64,000 bases of DNA. It comes from Pedobacter terrae. Lineage in GTDB: Bacteria; Bacteroidota; Bacteroidia; Sphingobacteriales; Sphingobacteriaceae. Shown piece after piece: positions 20,691 through 28,111 of this stretch. The number at the start of each line of letters is the position of its first letter. Positions within the stretch are counted from its first letter, which is position 1. Under the pieces are notes generated by a model that worked only from the letters and a program-made list of their open reading frames with translations, did no database searches and had not been told where the DNA came from. A program made the position numbers and the translations under genes. The DNA lies in contig NZ_FNCH01000004.1 in the NCBI RefSeq assembly GCF_900100705.1, forward strand, positions 285,504 through 349,503, in the 5' to 3' direction.

Positions 20691-21802
20691 CGGTTTAGCC
20701 TGGCCAATGGATTAACTACCGTTACCCCTATTTCAGTGATATAGCGGTTAAGTTGATCCTGATAATATTTGAATATATAATCATTGCCATAAAAACTACT
20801 CAGGCGTTTGCCAACATTGTCAATCCCTACATGATGGCTTTCTGTCTGTTTGCCTTTATTATCATTAATCATGTTGATGGTGTTAATATTCAGCTTATCA
20901 TTTTCGTAAGCAATTTTAATAATCGCCGGCTGTGTAGAATGCGAAATATTTCCATGTTTAAATATATTTTCAACCAGCGTAAGTAAGATCAGTGGTGGAA
21001 ATCTTAATCCAAACATATCGCCACTTACTTGAAGTTCCAGATTGATTGTATTGGCCGTTCGTAGTTTATGGAGATTGATCAGGTGTTCAATCTGTTCGAT
21101 TTCTTCACTCAGTGGAACCATCTCTGATGCAGCAGGGCGTTTTAACGCATAGCGCATCATTTCTGCCAGGTTCATAATGGCATCAGCCGCCATGGGCGCC
21201 TTTTTACGCGCATCATTATAAATGAAATTTAAGGTATTAAATAGAAAGTGTGGATTGATCTGGCTACGCAGATAATTGTTTTGCGATTGAACCAAGTCGT
21301 TTTCTAAAGCCTGTTTCTCGATTTGGGTAACCAGATTCTGCCGCTCTAATGCTTCTACCTTTTTCTGGTCCTGAAATGATTTAACCACGTATATGTAGCC
21401 GGTAGAATAACCAATATACAATATTGAACGATAAATACAGGGTAATATAAATTCCCTGTTTAAAGACCTGGATGGATTTGCTGTAATTAATCCCATTTGC
21501 TCGAATAGTATAATCAAGAGAAATGTAGAAACTATATAGGCAAAAATGATGATGATGATAAGGGCGGTAATCTTTATGATTTTTATGGGGATAGATCCGG
21601 TTTTGATTATCTTTTTAAGAAAAAAACCATATGTGTAGAAGGTAAGGATATTCACAAGATAAACCAGTAGATAAGCTCCGGGTTCTCTAAAGCTATGGGT
21701 AGCTAAACCAAGAATAAATACCTCATAAATGATGTAAAGGCTCCATACCAATAAGTGAAACTTATACTTTTCGTAGAATTTTCTTAAATATAAAAGGTTC
21801 AT
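20687..21802 (-). CDS. LytS-type sensor histidine kinase
   Basis: 371 residues. Four hydrophobic segments lie within residues ~15-150 (LLVWSLYIIYEVFILGL; YLLVYLVNILTFYTYGFF; IIKITALIIIIIFAYIVS; YRSILYIGYSTGYIYVV). A coiled-coil linker (~150-180) leads to the His_kinase domain with NPHFLFNTLN, phosphoacceptor H185. The GHKL ATPase has LILLTLVENIFKHG (N box) and VGIDNVGKRLSSFYG (G box). This family signals to LytTR regulators; one is encoded 536 bp away on the same strand. The gene is divergent from the precursor peptides (146 bp) and convergent with lanB. It may sense a membrane-associated signal, possibly the modified peptide (inference). Confidence 0.92.
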   Translation of the reverse strand: MNLLYLRKFYEKYKFHLLVWSLYIIYEVFILGLATHSFREPGAYLLVYLVNILTFYTYGFFLKKIIKTGSIPIKIIKITALIIIIIFAYIVSTFLLIILFEQMGLITANPSRSLNREFILPCIYRSILYIGYSTGYIYVVKSFQDQKKVEALERQNLVTQIEKQALENDLVQSQNNYLRSQINPHFLFNTLNFIYNDARKKAPMAADAIMNLAEMMRYALKRPAASEMVPLSEEIEQIEHLINLHKLRTANTINLELQVSGDMFGLRFPPLILLTLVENIFKHGNISHSTQPAIIKIAYENDKLNINTINMINDNKGKQTESHHVGIDNVGKRLSSFYGNDYIFKYYQDQLNRYITEIGVTVVNPLARLNR

Positions 21803-21948
21803 TTTTTTTCTCTTAATCTATTAAAATGGGGTTTTTATCTCCCAAAAGCAGGTGTTTGTGTAAAAAAGTGGTTGGGTCTGATTTCGGACTGCATCTTTAC
21901 AGAAAATTAATCACAACGATAATCACAAAAAATTAAATACTATATATT
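21803..21948 (+). promoter_or_regulatory. Divergent control region, kinase / precursor peptides
   Basis: 146 bp between the divergent kinase and first precursor. No TTTG-N19-TAnnTTTG promoter reads toward the peptides. An 8/10 direct repeat, GTGTTTGTGT (21852-21861) and GTGGTTGGGT (21868-21877), is spaced 16 bp start to start. It could be a regulator site for an activator-dependent promoter, although LytTR sites usually have a longer period. Confidence 0.3.
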
Positions 21949-22098
21949 ATGAAAGCTCAACACACAAATCCTACTGCAAAACTTACTAAAAAAACTGTTT
22001 TTGTTTATAAAAATATTAAAGCCAAAAACAACTTTTCAACTGTCCCAACAGGAGATCAAAGCCACACGGTGATGACCAGTTTTATTATGGAACTTTAA
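21949..22098 (+). CDS. RiPP precursor-like peptide 1 (49 aa, Cys-free)
   Basis: An ATG-to-TAA frame of 49 codons, too short for an ordinary ORF listing. It starts MKAQHTNPTAKLTKKTVF and ends ...STVPTGDQSHTVMTSFIMEL. The lysine-rich N-terminal half (AKLTKKTVFVYKN) has the look of a Bacteroidota class I lanthipeptide leader (K-L-x-x-K-x-T-hydrophobic), and the C-terminal ~20 residues hold seven Ser/Thr: S30, T31, T34, S38, T40, T43, S44. There is no Cys anywhere, so classical lanthionine rings cannot form. A second near-copy follows at 22148. Protein-level conservation between copies and clustering with a LanB enzyme make it a probable substrate; the leader/core boundary is unknown (around F29 is a guess). 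No Shine-Dalgarno sequence is visible. Confidence 0.8.
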   Translation: MKAQHTNPTAKLTKKTVFVYKNIKAKNNFSTVPTGDQSHTVMTSFIMEL

Positions 22099-22147
22099 TT
22101 TTCAAACAACTTATTTTAATTTTTATTATCATATTAAGGATTATACC

Positions 22148-22288
22148 ATGAAAGCTCAACATACTTCCAAACTTGCTAAAAAAACTGTTTTTATTTATAA
22201 AAATGTTAAAGCCAAAAACAACTTCACAACTGTCCCAACAGGAGATCAAAGTCACACTGTAATGACAAGTTTTATCTTTGAACTGTAG
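22148..22288 (+). CDS. RiPP precursor-like peptide 2 (46 aa, Cys-free paralogue)
   Basis: ATG to TAG, 46 codons, with an AAGGA Shine-Dalgarno-like sequence at 22136-22140, 7 nt before the start. It begins MKAQHTSKLAKKTVFIYKN and ends TTVPTGDQSHTVMTSFIFEL. Compared with peptide 1 it lacks three residues in the leader and otherwise differs conservatively (I/V, S/T, M/F). The block KAKNNF and the stretch TVPTGDQSHTVMTSFI are identical, with some synonymous codon changes, so protein sequence appears to be under selection. The 49-bp spacer has no terminator, so both peptides are probably co-transcribed. It is convergent with the LytTR regulator gene (49 bp). Confidence 0.8.
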   Translation: MKAQHTSKLAKKTVFIYKNVKAKNNFTTVPTGDQSHTVMTSFIFEL

Positions 22289-22337
22289 TTTGAGCGCATA
22301 ACTACTTCAGATAACAAAAATCCAAGTGATGCTATAA

Positions 22338-23084
22338 TTAATGATTTCGGTTCGATTTTAATAAACTGCTCTGTACGTAGGCGAAGAAAGCTTCTTTATA
22401 ACCTTCGCCAATCTGTATCATCTCGTTATTTACCAGGCGGATTATATTTCCATCTACTTTTTTAATTGCCGATTTAGCTACAATGTTAGATTTATTAACA
22501 CGGATAAATGGGTGGCTTTCTAAAGCCTTTTCAATTTCCTTAAGTGTAAGATAGGTGGTGTGGATTTCAGACTTGGTAATAATCTGTATATAATTCTGTA
22601 GTGCTTTAATATACAGTATTTCATCAATAGCGATGTTTGAAAAAGCATATTTATGGTCGCCTTTAATATAAAGTGCAGCAACCTGATCAGCTTCTTTCGC
22701 AGTAACCTTGCTATTATTATTTGATTCCTTTTTTAAAATCCTATCAATACCTAAAGCGAATTTTGCAAAGGAAATAGGTTTTAATAAATACTGATCTGAT
22801 TGTACATCAAATGCTTGCAGGGCATAATCAGGATGCGCAGTTGTGAAAATCAAATACTTTGCTTTTTCTCTGATATTTTTGGCCAGTTCCAATCCATTTA
22901 TCCCTGGCATATCAATATCCATAAATAATAAATCAATTTCGTCTTCGATACTTATTTCGGTAAGTGCCTGGACTGGACTGGTAAAAGTTTTAAAAACTGT
23001 CAAGCCTGGCATTTCTGCTATGTGGTCAGTTAATACTTCAATGGCATGTTGTTCGTCGTCGATAACAACGCATTTTAGATTCAT
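22338..23084 (-). CDS. LytTR-family response regulator
   Basis: 248 residues. The receiver domain (1-~120) has acidic D9/D10, phosphoacceptor D56 in DLLFMDIDMPG and conserved K in LLKPIS. The LytTR DNA-binding domain lies at ~145-240 (IDEILYIKALQNYIQI, LTLKEIEKAL, FIRVNKSNIV). LytTR regulators control bacteriocin and quorum systems in other phyla (AgrA, PlnC, ComE). The cognate kinase is most likely the LytS-type protein at 20687-21802, same strand. A transcript running from this gene to the kinase would pass antisense across both precursor genes. Confidence 0.93.
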   Translation of the reverse strand: MNLKCVVIDDEQHAIEVLTDHIAEMPGLTVFKTFTSPVQALTEISIEDEIDLLFMDIDMPGINGLELAKNIREKAKYLIFTTAHPDYALQAFDVQSDQYLLKPISFAKFALGIDRILKKESNNNSKVTAKEADQVAALYIKGDHKYAFSNIAIDEILYIKALQNYIQIITKSEIHTTYLTLKEIEKALESHPFIRVNKSNIVAKSAIKKVDGNIIRLVNNEMIQIGEGYKEAFFAYVQSSLLKSNRNH

Positions 23085-23455
23085 GAGTAAATTTGTGGTT
23101 TATTTGATTTGAATGCAAGTTAAATAAAAATGAATTGAATTAACAATTGCGCCTCAAAAAAACTTATCTCCAGGGTTTTGTCTATAAAAAACCTAGGTTT
23201 CGTGTAATATTCTGGGTGGTTGATGTAAAAAAATTATTCCCATTTTATCTTTTTATAATCTTTATACTGTTTGCCAAAAACAAATAATTAGTAGTTAGAA
23301 ATTACTAATTAAAAACATCTGCCTGCCCAATCTTGTGTAGCCTGTAGATAATAATAATATTAAAAACAGGCCATACAATACTGGGTTAGATTATTAAATA
23401 AAAACAAGAAATACCGAAGAACAAAGAATATTCCCTACATCTACTAATCCTCCAC
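23085..23455. other. Intergenic control region with two palindromes
   Basis: 371 bp without a gene, between the divergent LytTR gene and the 124-residue unknown. It contains a perfect 12-bp palindrome AAACCTAGGTTT (23189-23200), about 105 bp upstream of the regulator start. It also contains a 9-bp inverted repeat TAATTAGTA / TACTAATTA (23285-23311, 9-nt loop). Either could be an operator. No consensus promoter is evident. Confidence 0.45.
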
Positions 23456-23830
23456 ATGAAAAACAACGAATACGAATATTTACTTAATAAAGTCTACTAC
23501 AAGGGGGTTCTGCAAAATCAAGGAATCAACTCAGACATGTACCAGAGAATGCAGAATGAATATAGCAATCTTGACGTACAGCAGCCTGTTAGGGGTCAAT
23601 TAGATGGCGAATATGCATTCAGGAAATCTTTTTTAGTGGTACGTAATTATGTGCAGCAAGCGATAAAAGATGGCATGAAAAATTTTCAGTTTACGATGCA
23701 GGCAAATGATATCAACAAATTAACTTATATGGTTGATATGTTGAACAGAAACTTTTTTGATAAACAAAGTTTAGATCAGATTATAGCTACTGCGAATGCT
23801 GTATTCAACCAATATCATTTAAAAAATTAA
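23456..23830 (+). CDS. Small protein of unknown function
   Basis: 124 residues, no signal peptide or membrane segment, mostly predicted helical and rich in Asn, Gln and Tyr (NNEYEYLLNKVYYKG..., MYQRMQNEY). I recognise no domain. It lies 19 bp upstream of the HsdR-N-like gene on the same strand and is probably co-transcribed with it. Coding is supported by the intact frame, the ATG start and the close downstream gene. Confidence 0.65.
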   Translation: MKNNEYEYLLNKVYYKGVLQNQGINSDMYQRMQNEYSNLDVQQPVRGQLDGEYAFRKSFLVVRNYVQQAIKDGMKNFQFTMQANDINKLTYMVDMLNRNFFDKQSLDQIIATANAVFNQYHLKN

Positions 23831-23849
23831 CTACCTAATAGATAGCAAT

Positions 23850-24341
23850 ATGGAATTGAAAGACGAAATCGGGCAATTTGCCGTAAGAATTAAGAAAATG
23901 CTTCCACAAGTTCAATCTGAGGATTTAACAAGGAATGCTTTGGTTATGCCTTTTATCCAAATCTTAGGATTTGACCCTTCCGAGGTTCAATCTGAAGCTG
24001 TTCTAGACTTCGGAGTTAAAAAAAGTAAAAAAGTGGATTACACCATTATGAAAGATGGCGAACCGACAATTCTTGTTGAATGTAAACACCACAACGATAA
24101 TTTGGACATTCACGATTCGCGCCTATCTAAATATTTCCGTAAAACAAAGGCTAAATATGGCTTATTAACCAATGGTTTAGTATACCGTTTTTATACAGAG
24201 AAAATGGTGAGATCAAAGAAAAATCAAGAACCATTGTTCGAATTTAAAATAACTGATACCAAAGCAGCTATCATCGCAAAAATGATCGAAGATCATAAAG
24301 ATTACTTTAATGTAGATCAAAAGACTAATGTAGCCAGCTAA
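23850..24341 (+). CDS. Stand-alone HsdR N-terminal-like PD-(D/E)XK protein
   Basis: 163 residues. The sequence matches the type I restriction enzyme R-protein N-terminal fold (HSDR_N-type): helical start with ALVMPFIQILGFDP, then KKSKKVDYTIMKDGEPTILVECKHHN, giving the nuclease triad D63...E77-x-K79, and YGLLTNGLVYRFYTE. In full-length HsdR a helicase follows; here the protein ends after the nuclease-type fold, at its own stop with a terminator close behind, so it is not a fragment of a larger downstream gene. Such stand-alone versions are common in Bacteroidota and of uncertain role. Confidence 0.85.
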   Translation: MELKDEIGQFAVRIKKMLPQVQSEDLTRNALVMPFIQILGFDPSEVQSEAVLDFGVKKSKKVDYTIMKDGEPTILVECKHHNDNLDIHDSRLSKYFRKTKAKYGLLTNGLVYRFYTEKMVRSKKNQEPLFEFKITDTKAAIIAKMIEDHKDYFNVDQKTNVAS

Positions 24342-24384
24342 ACATATTAACTCCAATCTAAAAGTTCCCAAAAATTCTCATCCG

Positions 24385-24413
24385 AAAGTCTTGATCTGAT
24401 CAAGACTTTTTTT
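24385..24413 (+). terminator. Terminator of the HsdR-N-like gene
   Basis: Near-perfect palindrome AAAGTCTTGATC / GATCAAGACTTT around one central base, followed by a T run, 44 bp after the stop codon at 24341. Confidence 0.85.
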
Positions 24414-24432
24414 GTTTCTATCCGGTAAAAGA

Positions 24433-24463
24433 AAAGGGAGAAACCGGTCTGGTTTCTCCCTTT
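24433..24463 (-). terminator. Terminator of htpG
   Basis: 13-bp stem AAAGGGAGAAACC / GGTTTCTCCCTTT with a GGTCT loop. On the minus strand it is followed by TTCTTTTAC, and it lies 20 bp past the htpG stop. Confidence 0.85.
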
Positions 24464-24482
24464 AAATAATAGGATTTTTTGA

Positions 24483-26369
24483 TTAAATTAATTCTACGCT
24501 TCTGCTTACAAAAGCCGTTAACTCTGCTCCGGTTAACATACCCTGTGCTAAAAGTGCTAAATCTACTGCTTGTTTAGCGAGGTTTTGCTGCTCTTCTCCT
24601 TCAGTATTTAAAATTTTGCTTACCAATTTATGGTTTCCGTTAATGGCAACTTTATAACTGTCTGGCATCTGGCCATAAAAATTCATTCCACCACCCATTG
24701 CAGCCATATCTTTCATCCGGCGCATAAATTCATCCATGGTAATCGTAACGGGTAGCTCATCTGGGTGTAAAGCTACAATTTCAACCTGCATGCCTGGTTT
24801 GGTAATGGCTTTTTCAAAAATTGCAGTTACTTCCTTTACCTGATCTTCGTTTAAAACATGCTCGTTCTGCTCATCTTTCTCAATTAATTTATCTGCAACG
24901 CTAGAGTCAACACGCTTAATTGATGTTTTCTCTAATTTTTGCTCCAACTGATTAATAAAGTGATTGTCAATAGGAGAATCAAGCACTAAAACATCGTAAT
25001 CTTTTTTATTGGCAGATTGGATAAAAGCATCTTGTTTTGCAGCATCGTTAGTATATAAGTATACTACATTTCCATTTTTATCCGTTTGTAAGGCTGTTAC
25101 CTTTTCTTTATATTCAGGAAGTGTAAACAGCTCATTTTTAGTGTTGCCTACCAAAGCAAAATCTTTGGCTTTATCGTAAAACTTCTCTTCGCTGATCATA
25201 CCGTATTTAACAAAAAGACCAATGTCTTTCCATTTATCCTCATAGGCTTTACGGTCTTTAGCAAATAACTCGCTTAATTTATCAGCAACTTTTTTAGTAA
25301 TGTAGTTATTGATTTTTTTAACATTGCTGTCGGCCTGCAAGAAACTACGTGATACATTTAAAGGAATATCAGGAGAATCGATTACACCATGCAATAACAT
25401 CAAAAATTCGGGTACAATGTCTTTAACCTCGTCGGTAATAAATACCTGACGGGAGTATAATTTAATTTTGTTGCGTTGCATTTCGAAATCGTTTTTCAAC
25501 TTAGGGAAATACAGTACGCCTGTTAAATTAAAAGGATAATCAACATTCAAGTGAATCCAGAATAATGGTTCTTCGCTAAATGGATATAACTCACGGTAAA
25601 AGTTTAAGTAATCCTCGTCTGACAAATCTGCAGGGGCTTTTGTCCAGATTGGGTTGGTGGTATTGATAATGTTATCAACTTCAACATCATTATATTTAGC
25701 TTTACCTTCTTCATCTACGCCATCTTCAACCGGTTCTGTTTTAGTACCAAACTTAATTGGAACTGGTAAAAATTTAGCATATTTATTAAGGATTTCCTGC
25801 AGTTTACTTTCTTCTAAAAACTCTTCCGAATCTTTGTTTACATGGAGGATAATATCAGTACCGCGGGTAGTTTTAGTGCCTTCTGTAATTTCAAATTCTG
25901 TACTTCCATCGCAAACCCAACGTGCAGGCTCAGCGCCATCCTGGTAAGATAAAGTTTGAATTTCAACTAAATCTGCAACCATAAAGGCCGAGTAGAAACC
26001 TAAACCGAATTTACCGATGATTTCGTTGGCATCTTTTGCATCTTTAAACTTCTCTACAAATTCACTTGCGCCAGAAAATGCAACCTGATTAATGTATTTT
26101 TTAATCTCTTCGGCCGTCATTCCCAAACCGTTATCACTAATGGTAATGGTTTTTGCGTCCTTATCAACGGCAACTTGTACCAAAGGTGCGCCAACTTCGC
26201 CATTAAACTGACCTAATGAACCCAGCCTTTTAATTTTCTGGACTGCATCTACTGCGTTAGACACCAACTCACGAAGAAAAATTTCGTTATCAGAGTATAA
26301 AAATTTCTTAATTATCGGGAAAATATTCTCGGTGTGTATAGAAATATTTCCTTTTTCCTGTATGCTCAT
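24483..26369 (-). CDS. htpG: Molecular chaperone HtpG (Hsp90)
   Basis: 628 residues, a normal length. The N-terminal GHKL ATPase is evident: FLRELVSNAVDAVQKIKRL, ISDNGLGMTAEEI and IGKFGLGFYSAFMVAD. The middle domain contains PLNVSRSFLQ, and the C-terminal dimerisation domain completes the protein. It is an ATP-dependent cytoplasmic chaperone. It appears monocistronic, with its own terminator and a ~400-bp upstream gap. No CIRCE-like element was seen upstream. Confidence 0.98.
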   Translation of the reverse strand: MSIQEKGNISIHTENIFPIIKKFLYSDNEIFLRELVSNAVDAVQKIKRLGSLGQFNGEVGAPLVQVAVDKDAKTITISDNGLGMTAEEIKKYINQVAFSGASEFVEKFKDAKDANEIIGKFGLGFYSAFMVADLVEIQTLSYQDGAEPARWVCDGSTEFEITEGTKTTRGTDIILHVNKDSEEFLEESKLQEILNKYAKFLPVPIKFGTKTEPVEDGVDEEGKAKYNDVEVDNIINTTNPIWTKAPADLSDEDYLNFYRELYPFSEEPLFWIHLNVDYPFNLTGVLYFPKLKNDFEMQRNKIKLYSRQVFITDEVKDIVPEFLMLLHGVIDSPDIPLNVSRSFLQADSNVKKINNYITKKVADKLSELFAKDRKAYEDKWKDIGLFVKYGMISEEKFYDKAKDFALVGNTKNELFTLPEYKEKVTALQTDKNGNVVYLYTNDAAKQDAFIQSANKKDYDVLVLDSPIDNHFINQLEQKLEKTSIKRVDSSVADKLIEKDEQNEHVLNEDQVKEVTAIFEKAITKPGMQVEIVALHPDELPVTITMDEFMRRMKDMAAMGGGMNFYGQMPDSYKVAINGNHKLVSKILNTEGEEQQNLAKQAVDLALLAQGMLTGAELTAFVSRSVELI

Positions 26370-26767
26370 ATGTAAATAATTGTTTAATCTACATTAGCAT
26401 ATCAAGGGTTGTTCCAAAAGAATTTGTTTGCCAAAATGACAGATATAGGTAAGATGGAAGATGTATATTTCGATTGGTCTGTGTCTTCACAAAACACTAG
26501 TTGTTTTTATTGTATATAGTTTAAACTATGATTGGAAAGCAAAACCTGTATTTCAATTAACGTTAGCCCCGCTGTACCTTCTGCCCCGCTGAAAAATCGG
26601 GGGCATTCGTGCCATCCGATTTAGATCAGTTGGTGTTGTGCCAATAGGATCGGTTTCCACTCAGGGTGCCTATTCCATAGTCTTTATTTCCAATATGTTT
26701 AAGTTAAGCACAGTCTTTGTCAGTTTAATGCCGTGGTCTGTGCCTCACAGACAACAAGTATTTATTA
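26370..26767. other. Intergenic region with small hairpins and repeats
   Basis: 398 bp without a gene. It holds two copies of the GGTCTGTG/CACAGAC palindrome family (26475-26490, degenerate; 26735-26752, GGTCTGTG-CC-TCACAGAC) and a GC-rich hairpin TGCCCC...GGGGCA near 26580-26605. No tRNA-like fold was recognised. The htpG promoter must lie within the first ~100 bp but no consensus is clear. Confidence 0.45.
26735..26752. repeat. Dispersed small palindrome, copy C
   Basis: GGTCTGTG-CC-TCACAGAC, related to the copy at 17747-17769 and to a degenerate copy at 26475-26490. It sits just past the stop codon of the DUF4241 gene and could act as its transcript end. Confidence 0.5.
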
Positions 26768-27505
26768 CTACTCTTCTTTACCATAAGCCAATTCAATATC
26801 TATAAACTGGATAATCAGCGAACATACATTACCTTCTATGTCGAAGCCATAATAAACGGGGTAGGTGCCATCGCCAAAACCACTTTGAAAAAATGGAATG
26901 TGATAATCGGTTCCCGGTATGGTCCAGTTAATCCAATCACCTTCCTCACGTTGATAATCGGGATTTTCAGCATAATTAGCTGAAAAAAGCGCGGAGAAAT
27001 AATCATCATATAGGTTTTTGCCAGGATGCTCTTTATGAAATGCTTCTTGAAAAGCACAAAAATGATTTAACGTTTCCTTATCCAGTACGCAAGCTAGGCC
27101 TGCATCCACATTGAACCCAAAAAATTCACCTTCATTAAAATCAATCAGGTCTTCCGTACCAATTAACGCTTCTTCAAAACGAATGGCATCATAAGCGGTA
27201 AACTGCACTTTAACGGCAGCATATCGCGCGCAATCTTCACCATCGGGAACCACAACAGCCGCCGTTACCGGGAATTCGCCGATAGGAACTTTAATTAAAT
27301 AAGGCTCGGCATCTTTTCGGATATATACCAACGGATCTCTAACCAGAATTCCGCCTGTAGGAATAGAAACACTTCCCAATTCGAGGCGATCTATCTTTTT
27401 GCCAGCTACATCTGGTTCTTCAAAATAATCGTTCAAATTGTTGGGGCAAGCTAATAATGCACGTTTCTCGTTCCAGGTTTTTAACCATTCATTACTTGGT
27501 ATCAT
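26768..27505 (-). CDS. DUF4241 domain protein
   Basis: 245 residues, no signal peptide. The N-terminal part has LGSVSIPTGGILVRDPLVYI and the C-terminal part has GDGTYPVYYGFDIEGNVCSLIIQFIDIEL, which I associate with DUF4241 (an SMI1/KNR4-like contact-immunity context in some genomes, otherwise unknown). No toxin gene or polymorphic-toxin module is seen nearby, so an immunity role is not supported here. Start ATG 27505 has no competing upstream start. Confidence 0.75.
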   Translation of the reverse strand: MIPSNEWLKTWNEKRALLACPNNLNDYFEEPDVAGKKIDRLELGSVSIPTGGILVRDPLVYIRKDAEPYLIKVPIGEFPVTAAVVVPDGEDCARYAAVKVQFTAYDAIRFEEALIGTEDLIDFNEGEFFGFNVDAGLACVLDKETLNHFCAFQEAFHKEHPGKNLYDDYFSALFSANYAENPDYQREEGDWINWTIPGTDYHIPFFQSGFGDGTYPVYYGFDIEGNVCSLIIQFIDIELAYGKEE

Positions 27506-27559
27506 TCTAATCAGATTTATTTGCTATAGGGATAAATGTTGTTTTCACGAAAATAAAGA

Positions 27560-27587
27560 AGCCAAGAAGGTTTGAGTCTTCTTGGCT
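27560..27587 (-). terminator. Terminator of the receiver-only regulator
   Basis: 10-bp perfect stem AGCCAAGAAG / CTTCTTGGCT with an 8-nt loop. On the minus strand it is followed by TCTTTATTTTCG, a moderate T tract, 24 bp past the regulator's stop. Confidence 0.8.
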
Positions 27588-27611
27588 AAGTATTTTAATA
27601 TCAGATTAAAT

Positions 27612-28004
27612 TTAATTTAAAAGAAAACTTGGTTTATCTTCTTCAAGCGATAGGATTTTAGTAATCTTTTTAAGCAACACATCCATTTGGAACGGTTTTG
27701 ATAAGAAATCATCCTGACCATAATTTAAGGTTGTAAAATCTTTTTGATCATACAAGCCAGAAATAAGTAGAATAGGAATTTTAGAAGTGCTTTCAATTGA
27801 TTTTAGCTGTTCGCACAATACACGTCCATCTATATGCCCAAGAGAAATGTCAAGTAAGATCAAATCAGGACTGAATTTTTCGATTCTGTTAAAAATTTCC
27901 TCACCGTCATTTAGTGCCGAAACTTTAAACCCTCCAATTTCCAGGATCAATTGTATGGTTTCTAAAACCTCAATATCATCGTCTACTACCAATATTCTCT
28001 TCAT
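27612..28004 (-). CDS. Single-domain response regulator (receiver only)
   Basis: Start at ATG 28004 (130 residues) puts the canonical MKRILVVDDD at the N-terminus; an in-frame ATG four codons earlier (28016) adds MHIH. The receiver domain is complete: acidic D8-D10, phosphoacceptor D52 in LILLDISLG, switch S/T in LLISGL and K in FLSKPF. No output domain follows. Such proteins act by protein contact or phosphorelay. No kinase is adjacent, so its partner is unknown. The gene has its own terminator. Confidence 0.92.
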   Translation of the reverse strand: MKRILVVDDDIEVLETIQLILEIGGFKVSALNDGEEIFNRIEKFSPDLILLDISLGHIDGRVLCEQLKSIESTSKIPILLISGLYDQKDFTTLNYGQDDFLSKPFQMDVLLKKITKILSLEEDKPSFLLN

Positions 28005-28111
28005 ATGTATGTGCAATTATATGCTGTTAAAAGTATAACAAAAGTTTGCGCGGATATGTTTACAATCTTAAGGATATTTTAACAAATTATTATGTGAATG
28101 TATATTTTAAC

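Noticed and set aside
21949..22098. Bacteriocin with lanthionine rings
   Set aside because: Neither precursor has a Cys and no LanC is present, so classical rings cannot be claimed.
23850..24341. Truncated type I restriction enzyme
   Set aside because: The frame ends in a stop followed by a strong terminator with no helicase remnant, so it is a stand-alone gene rather than a fragment.
26556..26640. tRNA or structured RNA in the GC-rich stretch
   Set aside because: Only a short hairpin (TGCCCC/GGGGCA) is found; no cloverleaf, no T-loop GTTCRA and no CCA end.
26768..27505. Contact-dependent inhibition immunity protein
   Set aside because: DUF4241 can occur in such contexts, but no toxin, Rhs or VgrG gene is nearby.
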